Positions 33,753-44,544 of a stretch of 64,000 nucleotides of DNA are shown here, one piece after another. The stretch lies in NCBI RefSeq assembly GCF_024323335.1, contig NC_066579.1:238995475-239059474 (forward strand), read 5' to 3'. Under the pieces are notes generated by a model, which worked only from the letters and a program-made list of their open reading frames with translations, made no database searches and had not been told where the DNA came from. The position numbers and the translations under genes were made by a program. The stretch comes from Lathyrus oleraceus (Eukaryota; Streptophyta; Magnoliopsida; Fabales; Fabaceae). Each line of letters starts with the position of its first letter. The stretch's first letter is position 1.

Positions 33753-34999
33753 TGTAACACCTCAAAATTTGCCCTCCTCTCTTGGGACTAGCTTAGCATA
33801 TTGCATTTCATCTTTTTAGGGCATTAGTCATTGCATCTTTGCATATCATGTGGAAACAATAAGCAAGTCATCCTCCTAGGTCTTTCTCAGAAGATAAAGA
33901 GGCCAAAAGATGCAAGCCTGAGGGTCTTATTGAATTGATCACTAGCCATCTGAGGGTTTGTGCTTCCATTAGGGTTTCTTGGTTCCTCAAGGAGATTGGG
34001 AATTATCTTGGTTGAAATGGTGCATCACCATCATCATGGTCTTATCATCATCAAGTTCATTGTTCCTGATCAGATTCCTTGGGATTAGGGTTTTGACCTC
34101 TAGTCAACCCTAATCAGTTGCATTGTGCCAATCAGGGTTTTTCAAGGAGATGAGATCTTCAATGAGATGGAGATCATCATATGGTTTGGTTGAGCTTGTA
34201 TAAGCTAGGGTTTCATTTTGGAGCCACTTCATCAAGAGATTGAGGCTCAAATTCATCTGTGCATGGCCAAGTCATTTATCAACTGCAAAAGTCAACTACA
34301 AAGTCAACTGTTGTATTTGGAGGTAGGAAGTGAGTAGAAATACTTCATTCATGTTCAAACAAGTCTCATTTGACATTTCAAACATCAACTTTGAAGAAAA
34401 TAAAGTCAGGACAAAACTTTCCAAAAATAGAAAGTGACCTGTAATTCAACATTGCCAAAAATGGAAAGGTTTTCAACTCAAGATTATATCATCAAGAAAG
34501 CTTCAAATGAAATTTTGTTGAACATGAAAGTTGTAGATCTTTCTCTCCCATTTCCAGAAAGTCCAAGATTATCAATTTCTCATGTGTGGTTAAGGAGATA
34601 TGGATCAAAACATGGCCAAGGATGCATTGAACTTCAAATGGGCATAACTTCTCAACCAAAACTCCAATTCAAGTGGTTCTTTTTGCTAAATTCTCATTTT
34701 AATCTCTAGTTTCCAAAACATACATTGCATTACATCAATTGTCATCACAAAAATATTTGCATTTCACTTGCATTTTGGAGGGAAAAAATGGAATTTGAAT
34801 TTGGTGAATTATTTGCACATGTGACCATCACCATTGGCTCCAAAACAGATTTTTGAGTAAAATTAAGTGGAAATTCGTGCACTATTCACCATGCACTTTC
34901 ATGCATAGGGTGAAAATTCATTTTTGCACTTACATTCCCTAACTCATTCATTTCATTAGCAAATGGTTTAAGGCTTAATTAAACATGATTAGTGGAGCA

Positions 35000-35007
35000 T
35001 ATATAAG
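35000..35007 (+). promoter_or_regulatory. Candidate TATA box, 5' LTR of B
   Basis: TATATAAG in 'gagcatatataagcataacc', shortly after TTAAACATGATTA, a block shared with the A LTR. The 3' LTR copy is at 50422-50429. Confidence 0.6.
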
Positions 35008-35779
35008 CATAACCATAACTGTTTTTCAGATTAACAACTCATAATTTCAGATCTAGATCTAGAATTCTCAAAATCTCAAAATTCTCTCTCACTTTTTTCT
35101 CCAAATTTCTTCAATCACCAGCACTTTTTCTTGATTCATTCATCATCCTGAGCTATTATTGAGCATTATTGCACGTGGAAACGGAGGAAATTGTAGCATT
35201 CAAGTTCATGTTCAAGAGGTGAAGCTTCCATGGCAAGTGAAGATTTAGCAAGATTCAAGAGCATTTGAGCCTCATATTCATCATCATTCATCTTAAGGAG
35301 TATATTGAAGAAGATCTAAAGCATCAAGAACCTTGGAAACGCGTGAATCAAGGGACTGCTCATCAAGAGGTAGGTTTTTCGACCTCTTTAATTCTTCAAT
35401 TCATTAGGCCTATCATGTAGATCTTTTAATGGTGATGAAACTGAGCTTTGAATGGAGTGATTTGGTGTTGAAACGAGTGAGATATGGTCATTTGAAGTTT
35501 TGATGATAAACTTTATTTCATTCGATCCATGTATTTGATGATGTTTTTGTGTAATTGATTCATGGATTTATGATGTACGTGAAAAATAATGCATGATGCT
35601 GTGCTTGATTTTGAGTTTTGGCGATGTTTTGAAAATCTGGAAATTTGGAAGATGATCTTCATCTTCAACCTTGTTGTCCAGTATTTGCTACGAATCTGCT
35701 AGGAAATTAGCTACGAAATTAGCTAGGAATTTTCTGGATTAGCTACGAAATCCATGCCATGCAGCGCCTAGGGTTTGGG

Positions 35780-35850
35780 CGTCAAAACGTCGTCGTTTTG
35801 GCTTGGGCGCCAAAACCAAATTCAAAAACGCGCCTGGTTCGATTCCAGGC
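35780..35850. repeat. Hairpin plus tRNA T-arm-like motif in the B LTR
   Basis: 35780-35802 forms a CCAAAACG/CGTTTTGG hairpin; the 3' LTR copy (51203-51224) is a perfect 9-bp stem with a TCGT loop. At 35832-35850 stands GCCTGGTTCGATTCCAGGC, a perfect T-stem-loop of a tRNA followed by GGTTCCA. No D- or anticodon arm can be built upstream, so it is not a tRNA gene. Confidence 0.6.
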
Positions 35851-38119
35851 GGTTCCACAATTTCAAAAGCCTTCACATATTTTTATTTTCCCTCCATGTG
35901 TTCATGTACATGTTGCTTCATGATTTTTTTATTTTTTCTTTAACTTCTAAAATTCATATATAATAGAAAATTGCTCCAAAAAATACGTGGTTTTTTTCAT
36001 TATGTCAAATTTTTTGTCTAGTATTTTATGAACATTTTTCCATAAATTGTGAATGGCTGGAAAATATTTGGTGCTAGGGTTTGTGTACATGTGTCCATTC
36101 TTGACATTGCCTTGCCATATCCTTTGTGAAATGCTCAATTTTAATCCAATGCTCATGAAATTTTACATGTAGAAACTAGATATCTTGCTGGATATTTTGG
36201 TGTTGAGTTTGCATTTTTATCAATTGCCATTGCCGAGTTATGATTTTTCTAAGTTAGGTGTGACAATTTGTGTCACACCTTTGGATGTTCATCTTGTGCT
36301 ATGTGTTTACCCTATCAAATGAATTCCAATTGCTCTGATTTATTAAATGATACATAATATGGATGTTTTGATTTATCATGAATTGTTTTGGAATTTCTGG
36401 ATTGATTTCTGATTTGATTGAGATTTTTCATTCTGGATTGCCATGTGTGAGCTTTTGAATGGTCATGATTTCCAATTGTTTGTGAAATGCTTGTGCTTTA
36501 TCCTATGAATGTGAAATTTTGCACATTGTTTCTAGACATGTTGAAGTTTGTTTTGGCTTTGGTTTGAGGTTTTTAACTTTTACCATTTCTGTTTTAGGCT
36601 TGTGCTAAGTTGGTGTAACATTTGGTGTCACATATGAGCTTATTTTGCTTGCCTGGACTTATGCAATTTGATTACCATGCCTAATTTATTCCAAATACTC
36701 TAATTTTTTGTGTGAGGATCATGTTGTGTGTTCTGTTTACCCATGAATTTTGCCAAAATTAATTGAAGCATTTTTGAATTATTGTGCATTTGTTCATTCT
36801 GTTGTCACAATGTGGTTACAATGTGCATACCTTGCAATATTTGGTTCATGAAATTAAATTTATGAATGATATTGAGATGAGACCTTTTGGATGATGTTCT
36901 TAATTGATTGAAGTTGGTTCATGTTGAATTTCATGTTCTGTTTTGAATTTTTTCTCCCTCTTTGACCCTAGGCCTTGACCTAGTGGTTTGTCTCATCTTT
37001 GAGCTTTGATTTCAGGATTGAACATTCAGGTTATATGGTTCATGATGCCACCCCACTTGAGCATTTGATGCTTACTTTTGACTACTAACTTTGTGTGTTT
37101 TGTAGGGTTGTTAACTCATTTGAGTTTGACTTGTTGGCTTATGCCTTTGCTCATTGGGTTTGACTGTTTGATATTCATGTTATCTGTTTGTCTGTACAGT
37201 TGAACTGACTGTTTAGCTTTTTCCACAGGTACATTAGTTGCTTAAGTTCAATTTGAACTTGCTTTTGCTTGGTTGCTTAACCAGTGAGGTATAACATTTC
37301 TGACTTCATGTAGTCTGGAAGACCTGTCCTGTTACTTGGGCAGGCACCTGTCTGAAGTCCTCCTTAAGAGGCAATGCTTGTGTTTGTTTATTTTTGTGCC
37401 AAGCAGGAAAAGTCCTTTGATAAGGCAATTGGCAGATAAAAGAGATGTGTAGTCCATCTCCTGCTAGTCAGTGTGTCATCCACTTTGCTCACACCTTGTG
37501 TTGATGCATTGTGGATATTAACCCAAGATCTTTGTTGTGTCAGTCATATGTGGAGAAGAGTTCCAACTTTCTGAACTCCCACTTTCTTTTGTCAGAAGCT
37601 CTCCCAGGCCAAGGATAAGAGCTGTGAGGCATACTCCTCACTTCCCATTTCATCTGCTTCACCCTAACTCTCAATGTTAGGGTTAAGAGCTAACTACACC
37701 CGATTCCAGTTGGCTTGTGTTTCACAGCCTAACCTTGTGTGAGCCCACTTTGTTTGTATATAGTGTGTGCTAATTGTGTGTATGTTTGCTTTGCCTGTGC
37801 TGTTTAGGATAGCTTGCTTCTTGTGCAAGTTAGATAGAAACCTCAACCTAGGACCATTGTGGATTGCATGATAACTATTAGGCTCGAGTCAGTCTCCCTT
37901 CTAGTTTGTCATTTCCCAGTCTCTGGTTAGGAGAAAGTTTCTCCCCTTTTAAGGGGAACTACGTTGCCCTGATCCTCATACCAGATGAGGTACGTAGGCA
38001 GGAGATCGTACGAGATCTCTCCGGGCACCCTTTTTCTTTTTGTGTGTGTTTGCTTGACAGTTATTAGGCTCGAGTTCCCGACTCCCTATTAACTTGTTTG
38101 TTTGTTAACCTTCTTGTGG

Positions 38120-38350
38120 GTGTTAGGATATGGATGTAAGACCAGCGATTGGCAGTCCGTATCCTATTGGTGTTCGTTGGTGTGGAGTCTGATGTAAGTC
38201 CAGCGATTGGCAGTTGGTTTCCTGTGTGTGTTTGTTGGTTCGGAGTCTGATGTAAGTCCAGCAATTGGCATTCGGTTTCCATGTTTGCCGGTGTGTGTGG
38301 AGTCTGACGTAAGCCCAGCGATTGGCAGTCGGTTTCCTGCGTGTGTTTTG
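38120..38350 (+). repeat. Four tandem ~60 bp repeats in 5' LTR of B
   Basis: Units share 'gtaagnccagcgattggca', as in the A LTR array. The first unit is more diverged. The whole array is deleted from the 3' LTR of B. Confidence 0.85.
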
Positions 38351-38742
38351 TTTGGCGTGCGTGAGCTGAACTACGGTAGCTCTGATTCTCATTCCAGATG
38401 AGATACGTAGGCATAGGATGCGATATCCTAGCGAGCCCTTTCCCCTCTTCTTCTACCTGTGTCTTATTCCAGTGTGTATGTGCATTCTTTTGAGCAGTGT
38501 TTAGCAACCTTTCTTCTATCTTTCTGAGCGTGGATCCCGTCGAGTACGACAGATGCGTAGGGGTGCTAATACCTTCCCTTCGCATAACCGATTCCCGATC
38601 CCATCTCTCTTTGGTCCCGAGACCATGTCTTTTCCAGGTTTACTTCGAGCGTTTCCTTTCCCTCTTTGGGATAAATAACGCACGGTGGCGGCTCTGTTTG
38701 TTTTGTTTTAGCCCGCCGGTTGTTTTTCGCGGATGCGACAGC

Positions 38743-38760
38743 TGGCGACTCTGCTGGGGA
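38743..38760 (+). other. Primer-binding site of element B
   Basis: TGGCGACTCTGCTGGGGA, two bases after the LTR end. Identical to that of element A. Confidence 0.9.
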
Positions 38761-39794
38761 AATTGAGAAGTTGACCTCTTGCTGGTCCACCTTCCCTAAG
38801 CGAGTCACTCCTAGCGTTCTCTAGGATAGTTTAGGTTGCTTGTGCTGTTCTATTTATTGCATTTATGATTATTATGTTGTATATATATTTGCATAAATGT
38901 CTGCATGCATCATACTATCATGTTGTTGTCCTCTGTACAGGTGGTTCCTATGATTTGGGGTGGGTGTTCTGAGTGGGGCTAAAATCCAGGCCCGAGTATA
39001 CACCTAGGATTAGTGTGGTCTCACGTTTCCTCACTTGCTTTATCAGCATGTTGTTGCGACGTGACATACCACAAGTCGGACGAGGTTCTTCTGAGTGAGC
39101 TCTTCCGGGTGGATTATTCCACTTTGGTTGAGTTATCTCTTTAGGGCTGTTGACTTCGGTGACCGTGCTTTCCCGAATCTTTGGTTTAGACGATCTTAAG
39201 AGAGCTACAGCGGCACACCCGAAAGGGCAAACCCGTTGAGTATCTTTGCCCGATTGTCGAGACTATTATCCGCCTTAGGACGACCTGATTAGAATTCACC
39301 TGTGAGGGGAGGGTTGATTCTTGCAGATGCATGTTCTGATGGTGACTTTGATGGTGACTAATGGTTCAGCTATTGATCAGAGTTCTATTTATAAGTCGGA
39401 TTTATGGATTTATTTCCAAGACGCCGGAGTGCTGTCCGTGGTATTTATCAGTGGGGATCCGTTTATTTCAGGATTCCCTGGGCTGGTTCAGAGGGTCTTG
39501 TGGTTATCCGTTCAGAGATTCTCTGGTGATGTTGGTGACGCATTCTTCAGTTCCGTTTATTTCGGAACCCTGAGTGGGATTTGTGGTTACATATTCCTTC
39601 AGATGGTGGTGATCAGTTCAGAGGCTATAATTCAGTGCAGTGGTTGTTCAGATGACTTGGAGGATGGCACAGTGCATTGCATTCATACATCAGCATCATT
39701 CACATTTTGCATTTATCTGCATCTAACACATGTTTATCCATATGCAGGGACATTTTTGATTGAGATCCTGGTTGAGAGACCTCTTTGCTCAGAC
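38761..39794 (+). other. Leader of element B
   Basis: About 1 kb between primer site and ORF1. The frame of ORF1 is open back to 39321, but the upstream part aligns with non-coding leader in A and is probably not translated. It has two blocks of 'ccgtttatttc-gga' repeats (39468-39570). Confidence 0.6.
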
Positions 39795-41537
39795 ATGAGA
39801 ACCGGTTTGAAGGACGATGTTGTCTACAGTTTCTTCGACCCAGAGATTGGTGTGCTGAGAGATATGATAGCATTGATTACACCCGACCATGTGGGGATGT
39901 TCCGTGAGGCATACGGTGGTATTCTGAAGGTGGTTTTCAGGCTCACAGACAGTGATAGGAGTGCCATTCATACTCTTCTCCAGTTCTATGACCCGGGCTT
40001 GAGATGTTTCGTGTTCCCGGATTACTTGTTGGGGCCCTTGATGGAGGATTATGCTAGCATCCTGGGTATTCAGATCCGAGATCAGATTCCTTTCTATGCC
40101 ACTAAGGGGGAGCCTGATATTGCTGAGATCTCTCGTGCTCTTTATTTGAGCCTGGAGGTGACCAAGGGGGGTTTGAAGGAGAAGGGAAAGTTTCCTGGTT
40201 TTCATCTGAGTTTCTTGGAGGCTAAAGCCAAGGAGCATGCTGTTGTGGGTAATTGGAGGAACGTTTGTGCCTTGATTGCTGTGAGCATTTATGGGACCAT
40301 CCTGTTTCCTAATCAGAAGAGCTTTGTGGACGTTAATGCCATCAGATTGTTTATGCAGAGGAATCCTGTTCCTATTCTGGTTGGGGATGTCTATTACTCG
40401 GTCCATAATCGGAACGAGAAGCGGCGTGGGGGATTGATCCGATGTTGTGCTCAGATGTTGTACAAATGGTTCATGGGGTATTTGCCTTCCAGAGGTGCCT
40501 TTGTCGCTCTTGATCCTACTGCCAAGTGGTCAATCAAGTTGATGGGTTTGCGAGCCAAGGACATAGCTTGGATTCACAACGGTATGGCTGGACGGGATTT
40601 CATTTACAGTTGTGGGAGTCTTCCCAATGTGCCTCTTATAGGAGTTCAGGGTTGCATTAATTATAACCCGACACTTCTTAGGAGACAGATGGGGTTTGCT
40701 ATGGAGGTTCCTCCTCTCGAGCGCGAGATTCAGGAGTCTTTTTACTTCTCAGCTGAGGGTAATCTGTTACAGTTGAGGCAGGTGTCTGGGGCATGGCGTA
40801 ATATTCAGAGAAAGGGCAAGGTTCCTTTTGGCAGGATTAATAGCAGGTCTCTTCCTCCATTTGATGATTGGCTTAGGAAGAGGATTGAGCTCACACATCT
40901 ACCATTTCCTGGGGGTGATCCTTGGTGTCCTTTGATTGAGGGGCCACGTTCTTCTGTTAGCATGGAAGAGTTCCTTGAGATGAAGAAAGCCAGAGATCAG
41001 TTGCAGGCAGAGAAGAATGAATTGGAGATGAGTGTCGCCAGGATTCAGATGGCTAATCAGGAGATCAGAGGGAGGATGGAAGATCAGGATAAAAGACATG
41101 CTCTTAGGGTGAAGCGCTTTGAGATAGACACCGCTTACTATGGCAAGGTCAGCCAAGCTTTGGAGTCATCCACGAGGGAGCATGACATCACCAAGGAGAG
41201 GTTGTCTAGAGCTTCGAAGGTCATTGAAGATGAAAAGAGGAGACAAATCCTTGTGAGGGATCAGAGGGAAGACAGGGTCAGAGTCCTTATTGCCGAATGG
41301 GAGGCAAAGCTGAAGATTAAGGAAGCAGAGAACGTGAAGATCATTGCTGAGAGAGATCATTATATTGCCGAGAGAGATCACTACATTGCTGAGAGAGATC
41401 ATTACTTCAGACAGATGAAGTTTCACCAGAAGGAGATAGGGAGATTGCAGCAGGAGAACACTGAGCTCAGGTTTGCCATGAAGTTTACCAAGATGGTAGA
41501 TGATGCGGAGCCTTCTGTGGGGCCTTCTTCAGTGTAA
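39795..41537 (+). CDS. Element B ORF1: DUF7745-like domain with C-terminal coiled coil
   Basis: The chosen ATG (39795, MRTGLKDDVVYSF) corresponds to the start of ORF1 in element D (MNTMKYSF) and gives 580 residues, uninterrupted. Residues about 20-360 form the conserved globular part: LLQFYDPGLRCFVFPDY, YGTILFPNQKSFVDVNA, PVPILVGDVYYSVH, QMLYKWFMGYLP, SCGSLPNVPLIGVQGCINYNP, LLRRQMGFAM. After a Trp- and Pro-containing hinge (PFDDWLRKRIEL...GDPWCPL), residues about 400-565 are a long heptad-rich coiled coil. It includes three tandem copies of IAERDHY (bases 41343-41405). The function in Ogre elements is unknown. Intactness in an element lacking RT and Gag core is notable. Confidence 0.88.
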   Translation: MRTGLKDDVVYSFFDPEIGVLRDMIALITPDHVGMFREAYGGILKVVFRLTDSDRSAIHTLLQFYDPGLRCFVFPDYLLGPLMEDYASILGIQIRDQIPFYATKGEPDIAEISRALYLSLEVTKGGLKEKGKFPGFHLSFLEAKAKEHAVVGNWRNVCALIAVSIYGTILFPNQKSFVDVNAIRLFMQRNPVPILVGDVYYSVHNRNEKRRGGLIRCCAQMLYKWFMGYLPSRGAFVALDPTAKWSIKLMGLRAKDIAWIHNGMAGRDFIYSCGSLPNVPLIGVQGCINYNPTLLRRQMGFAMEVPPLEREIQESFYFSAEGNLLQLRQVSGAWRNIQRKGKVPFGRINSRSLPPFDDWLRKRIELTHLPFPGGDPWCPLIEGPRSSVSMEEFLEMKKARDQLQAEKNELEMSVARIQMANQEIRGRMEDQDKRHALRVKRFEIDTAYYGKVSQALESSTREHDITKERLSRASKVIEDEKRRQILVRDQREDRVRVLIAEWEAKLKIKEAENVKIIAERDHYIAERDHYIAERDHYFRQMKFHQKEIGRLQQENTELRFAMKFTKMVDDAEPSVGPSSV

Positions 41538-41985
41538 CCTCTTGTTATCATTTGTGTGGATTACCATCAGGCCTGTTGACGGAATTCACTTGCTTGTATT
41601 TTCTTTCTGATTCTGGAGAATTGTAATCTGACTTGTATCAGACTCGATATATGACTCTCGCACTTATTGTGCACGTTTGGTATACAATGGTTGTTTTCAT
41701 TCAGTGATTGGTCTTCAAGCTTTATTTGCTTTCCTGTATGCACTCACACAGCACACACATGGTTGGGTGATATCTTTGCTAAATCATATATCTCTGATCC
41801 GTATGATGAAACCATAGGATTGAATGACAAAATATTGCCGCCGAATTATTGTCTGTCTCGATGAAACCAGGATCGAAAAGACAGAGTGTTCCTCATGTGG
41901 ATAGACATTGCATTCATGCATAATCATAATAACTTGTCTTCTGTTTTGCAGGTGTCAGTTTCTAACCTGTTTGATTGACACAGGA
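41538..41985 (+). other. Spacer between ORF1 and gag-like gene, element B
   Basis: Non-coding. Ends with 'tcttctgttttgcag|gtgtcag' (about 41937-41952), a possible splice acceptor-like sequence also present in A near 29562. Whether it is used is unknown. Confidence 0.5.
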
Positions 41986-43335
41986 ATGATGAATCTCCCC
42001 AACGCCGACATTCTCGAATTGAAAGAGATGATGAGGGAGTTGTTCAATGTTGTGCAAGGGCTCGCTTTGGGGCAGAAAGCAATCGCCAAGAAGGTGGAGA
42101 GGATTGAAAACTGGCTGAGAATGGGGGAAATCCAGGGAGAGGCTCCGTCGTCTGGAATAAAGAAACCCTCTGGTAATGGTCAGCACAAGAAGGAGGTTGA
42201 ATCAAGTGATGTGCATGCCAAAAGGGGTAAGGATCGTTACCACCCGTATGCTGCTGCAGTGACTACTCCTGCTGGTAATTCATCTGTACTACAGCAACGG
42301 CAGTCACCTCAACAGAGAACACAGAAAGTTAGGTGCCAAGTGAGAAGAAGGACGACAGATCGTCATTTTAATAAGCCGCCCGTGACTTATGCCTCTCTGT
42401 TTAAAAGGTTGAAGGATCTTGGGTTGGTGCAGCCAAGGACATTGGTTCCAGGGAAACCGGATCAGAGGCTTGCAAGTTACGATGAGAATGTCAGGTGCGA
42501 GTTCCATGCTGGTGCACCCGGACATCACATTGAGGGGTGTAAAGCTTTTAAGCATGTCGTTCAAGATTTGGTGGATTCTAAAGCCATCAATTTTGCACCG
42601 ACGCCGAATGTTGATGCTAACCCCGTGCCGATGCATGGTCCTATGGGGGTGAATGTGATGTCAGAGGATAAGAGAAAAATAGAGGTGACGGATGTGAACT
42701 AGTTGAGGACTCCAATGTCTGTGGTCAAGAGACATCTGATGAAGAATGGAGTTTTCCCTGGTTGTGATAATCGTTGTGCTGCCTGCACTGTCACTACAAA
42801 TGGGTGTGTAATGCTGAGGGAAACAATTCAGAGAATGATGGATGAAGGACGTCTCCGATTTGAGAAAGTTGATTGGGGGGAGGAGGACATCTTTGTCAGC
42901 CACTTGTCATCATTCAAGCAGGTAGAAATGGACAGTGAAATATTCGAAACACCATGTCAGGCAGTTGAGACCGTCAAGGTAAAGGATGCCATCTGTGCTG
43001 AGAAAGAGAAGAAGCTGTCCATTTCTTCTTACAAGCAGGCCATGGAAGTGGTGAAGAGTGGGGAAGCTCCTGGTTGGGGAAAGATCATAGACATTGTGGT
43101 GAAGGCAGATATGTTCGGGGTTGGCTATCAGCTAGATCAAGAGTCGTCTAGACAGAACAAAGGACGTCGTCCACCGTTCACATTCATCAGTGCTGGAATG
43201 TTGAATCCAGGTCACGCCTATATAATGGGTGAAGAGATTGACTGTGACCGCGAGCTTGAGTCGTGGATAAAATCGTGCGTACCAGGGAACTGGGAGGCCT
43301 CAAAGATAATCACTGTCACTCATCATGAAGAGTAA
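41986..43335 (+). pseudogene. Element B Gag-like protein lacking core and protease, one in-frame TAG
   Basis: Starts MMNLPNADILELKEMMREL and has the same architecture as the A protein: coiled coil, linker RYHPYAAAVTTP, PVTYASLFKRLKDLGLVQPR, and CEFHAGAPGHHIEGC. A TAG at 42700-42702 lies where A has CAG (Gln), a single C-to-T change. The frame then continues unchanged to 43335. It keeps 27 residues (DEGRLRFEKVDWGEEDIFVSH...) that A has lost, just where the protease is missing from both. The protein ends with SCVPGNWEASKIITVTHHEE at the presumed intron. Confidence 0.78.
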
Positions 43336-43507
43336 TATTTTTTGTTTTCAATTTTATTTGCATGAAAGCCATACGTTTTGCCCGAAACGTAATGGTTCAT
43401 TGTAGGGGCCATCTCATGTGTTTCATTGTGCAACATTTTGCATCATTAATAAATGGATGTTTTTGTAGTTAAAAGCGGTGTTCCCTGTTTTTCATTTTTT
43501 TTTACAG
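43332..43507 (+). other. Putative 176-bp Ogre intron, element B
   Basis: GT at 43332 (GAAGA|GTAATA) and AG at 43507 (tttttttacag|TTTA). Same length and position as in A. Confidence 0.4.
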
Positions 43508-43560
43508 TTTAAAAACAAATAAAAATGGCAATGTTTGTTTTCATTTTTCCCTTTTTTGAT

Positions 43561-44158
43561 TTGTCTCGTTCCGACTTCAAAAAATAATCCTCCGGATCTC
43601 ATTGATAACAATTCAGTTACACCTTTGTATGGCTTCGATAATCCGATCTATCATGCCGAAGAAGAAGGCGAAGAAGATTGTGATCTGCTGGAAGATTAGC
43701 CAGGTTGTTGAGACAAGAGGAGAAGGTGATTCAACCGCATGAGGAACGAGTTGAGCTTGTTAGCCTATGTAACGAGGAGGTCTGAAAGGAGTGAAAATTG
43801 GGGCTGCTTCAGAGGCGAGTCGAGAGCAGAATGGTAGCCCTGTTGAAAGAGCATGTGGATACCTTCGCCTGGTCATGCCAGGATATGCCAGGGTCGGATG
43901 CCGATATTGTTGTGCACAAGCTACCATGGAGAGAAGACTGTCCTCTAGAGAAGCAGAACGCCGGTGCCACGTATCAGAGTGACTTTGTTTCATGATATGA
44001 TTCATCATGAATTTGAATGCTATGTTGATGACATGATAGCAAAGTCCCAAACAGAAAAGGGGCATCTGGTGGATCTGGCCAAATTGTTTGACCGGATTGA
44101 GACAACTCAGACGGGGGTTGAGTCCGAATCAGTGCACTTATGGAGTGTTGTCCGGTAA
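43561..44158 (+). pseudogene. Element B RT remnant (palm deleted)
   Basis: The acidic leader (YHAEEEGEEDCDLLE) is broken by a stop and a shift near 43695. VALLKEHVDTFAWSCQDMPGSDADIVVHKLPWREDCPLEKQNAGATYQ follows in one frame and VTLFHDMIHHEFECYVDDMIAKSQTEKG in another. As in A, everything between the VKQN-like and TYQRAM-like positions is missing. The YVDD loop survives without the rest of the palm. Confidence 0.8.
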
Positions 44159-44544
44159 ACTGCTGAGGTTTATCGTGAGCGGATAAGAGGAACCGAGGTT
44201 GATCCTGCTAAAAAAAAAAAAAAAAGCAATACAAGAAATGCCTGAACCGAAGAAAGAGCAAACGGTTAGGTGGATAATGATTGCCAAGGGGCATTGAAAA
44301 ATAAAAGAATAAGTTGCAGGAGCCTCCGATTTTGTTGCCTCCCTATGGAGAGAGACCTCAAACCCTACACTTGATAGCCCTCGAGGGGTCTATAAGGTGT
44401 GTACTGGGGCAGCATGACGAGTCTGGTCGAAAAGAGCATGCAATTTACCTTAGCAAAGAGTTTATCAACTGTGAAACAATACATTCACTACTCGAGAAAA
44501 CTTGCTATACTTTGGCATAGGCTGCTCGCCGACCGAGACAGTAT
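44159..44544 (+). pseudogene. Element B thumb/connection remnant
   Basis: DPAKKKKK from an A-run (44210-44225), AIQEMPEP, then a deletion of the thumb block that A still has. PPILLPPYGERPQT...ALEGSIRCVLGQHDESGRKEHAIYLSKEFINCET is readable up to TTGGCATAG (TAG 44518-44520), the stop shared with A. The frame then continues directly into the RNase H-integrase gene. Confidence 0.7.

Larger units (their letters stand above)
33753..38740 (+). repeat. 5' LTR of element B
   Basis: 4988 bp, TGTAACACC...GATGCGACA. The central 34750-37200 is T-rich, without coding signal, and absent from the A LTR. The last 1.5 kb aligns with the A LTR. It includes an inverted CTACG...CGTAG block at about 37968-37998 and another at 38372-38410, a tandem array, 'ggggtgctaataccttccct' near 38560 and 'aacgcacggtggcggctc' near 38680. 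Confidence 0.95.

Noticed and set aside
35832..35860. tRNA gene
   Set aside because: Only the T-arm and one acceptor strand can be formed. No D-arm, anticodon arm or matching 5' acceptor strand.
39321..39794. 158-codon N-terminal extension of ORF1 in B
   Set aside because: The homologous stretch in A is non-coding leader, and ORF1 of D starts at the position equivalent to 39795.
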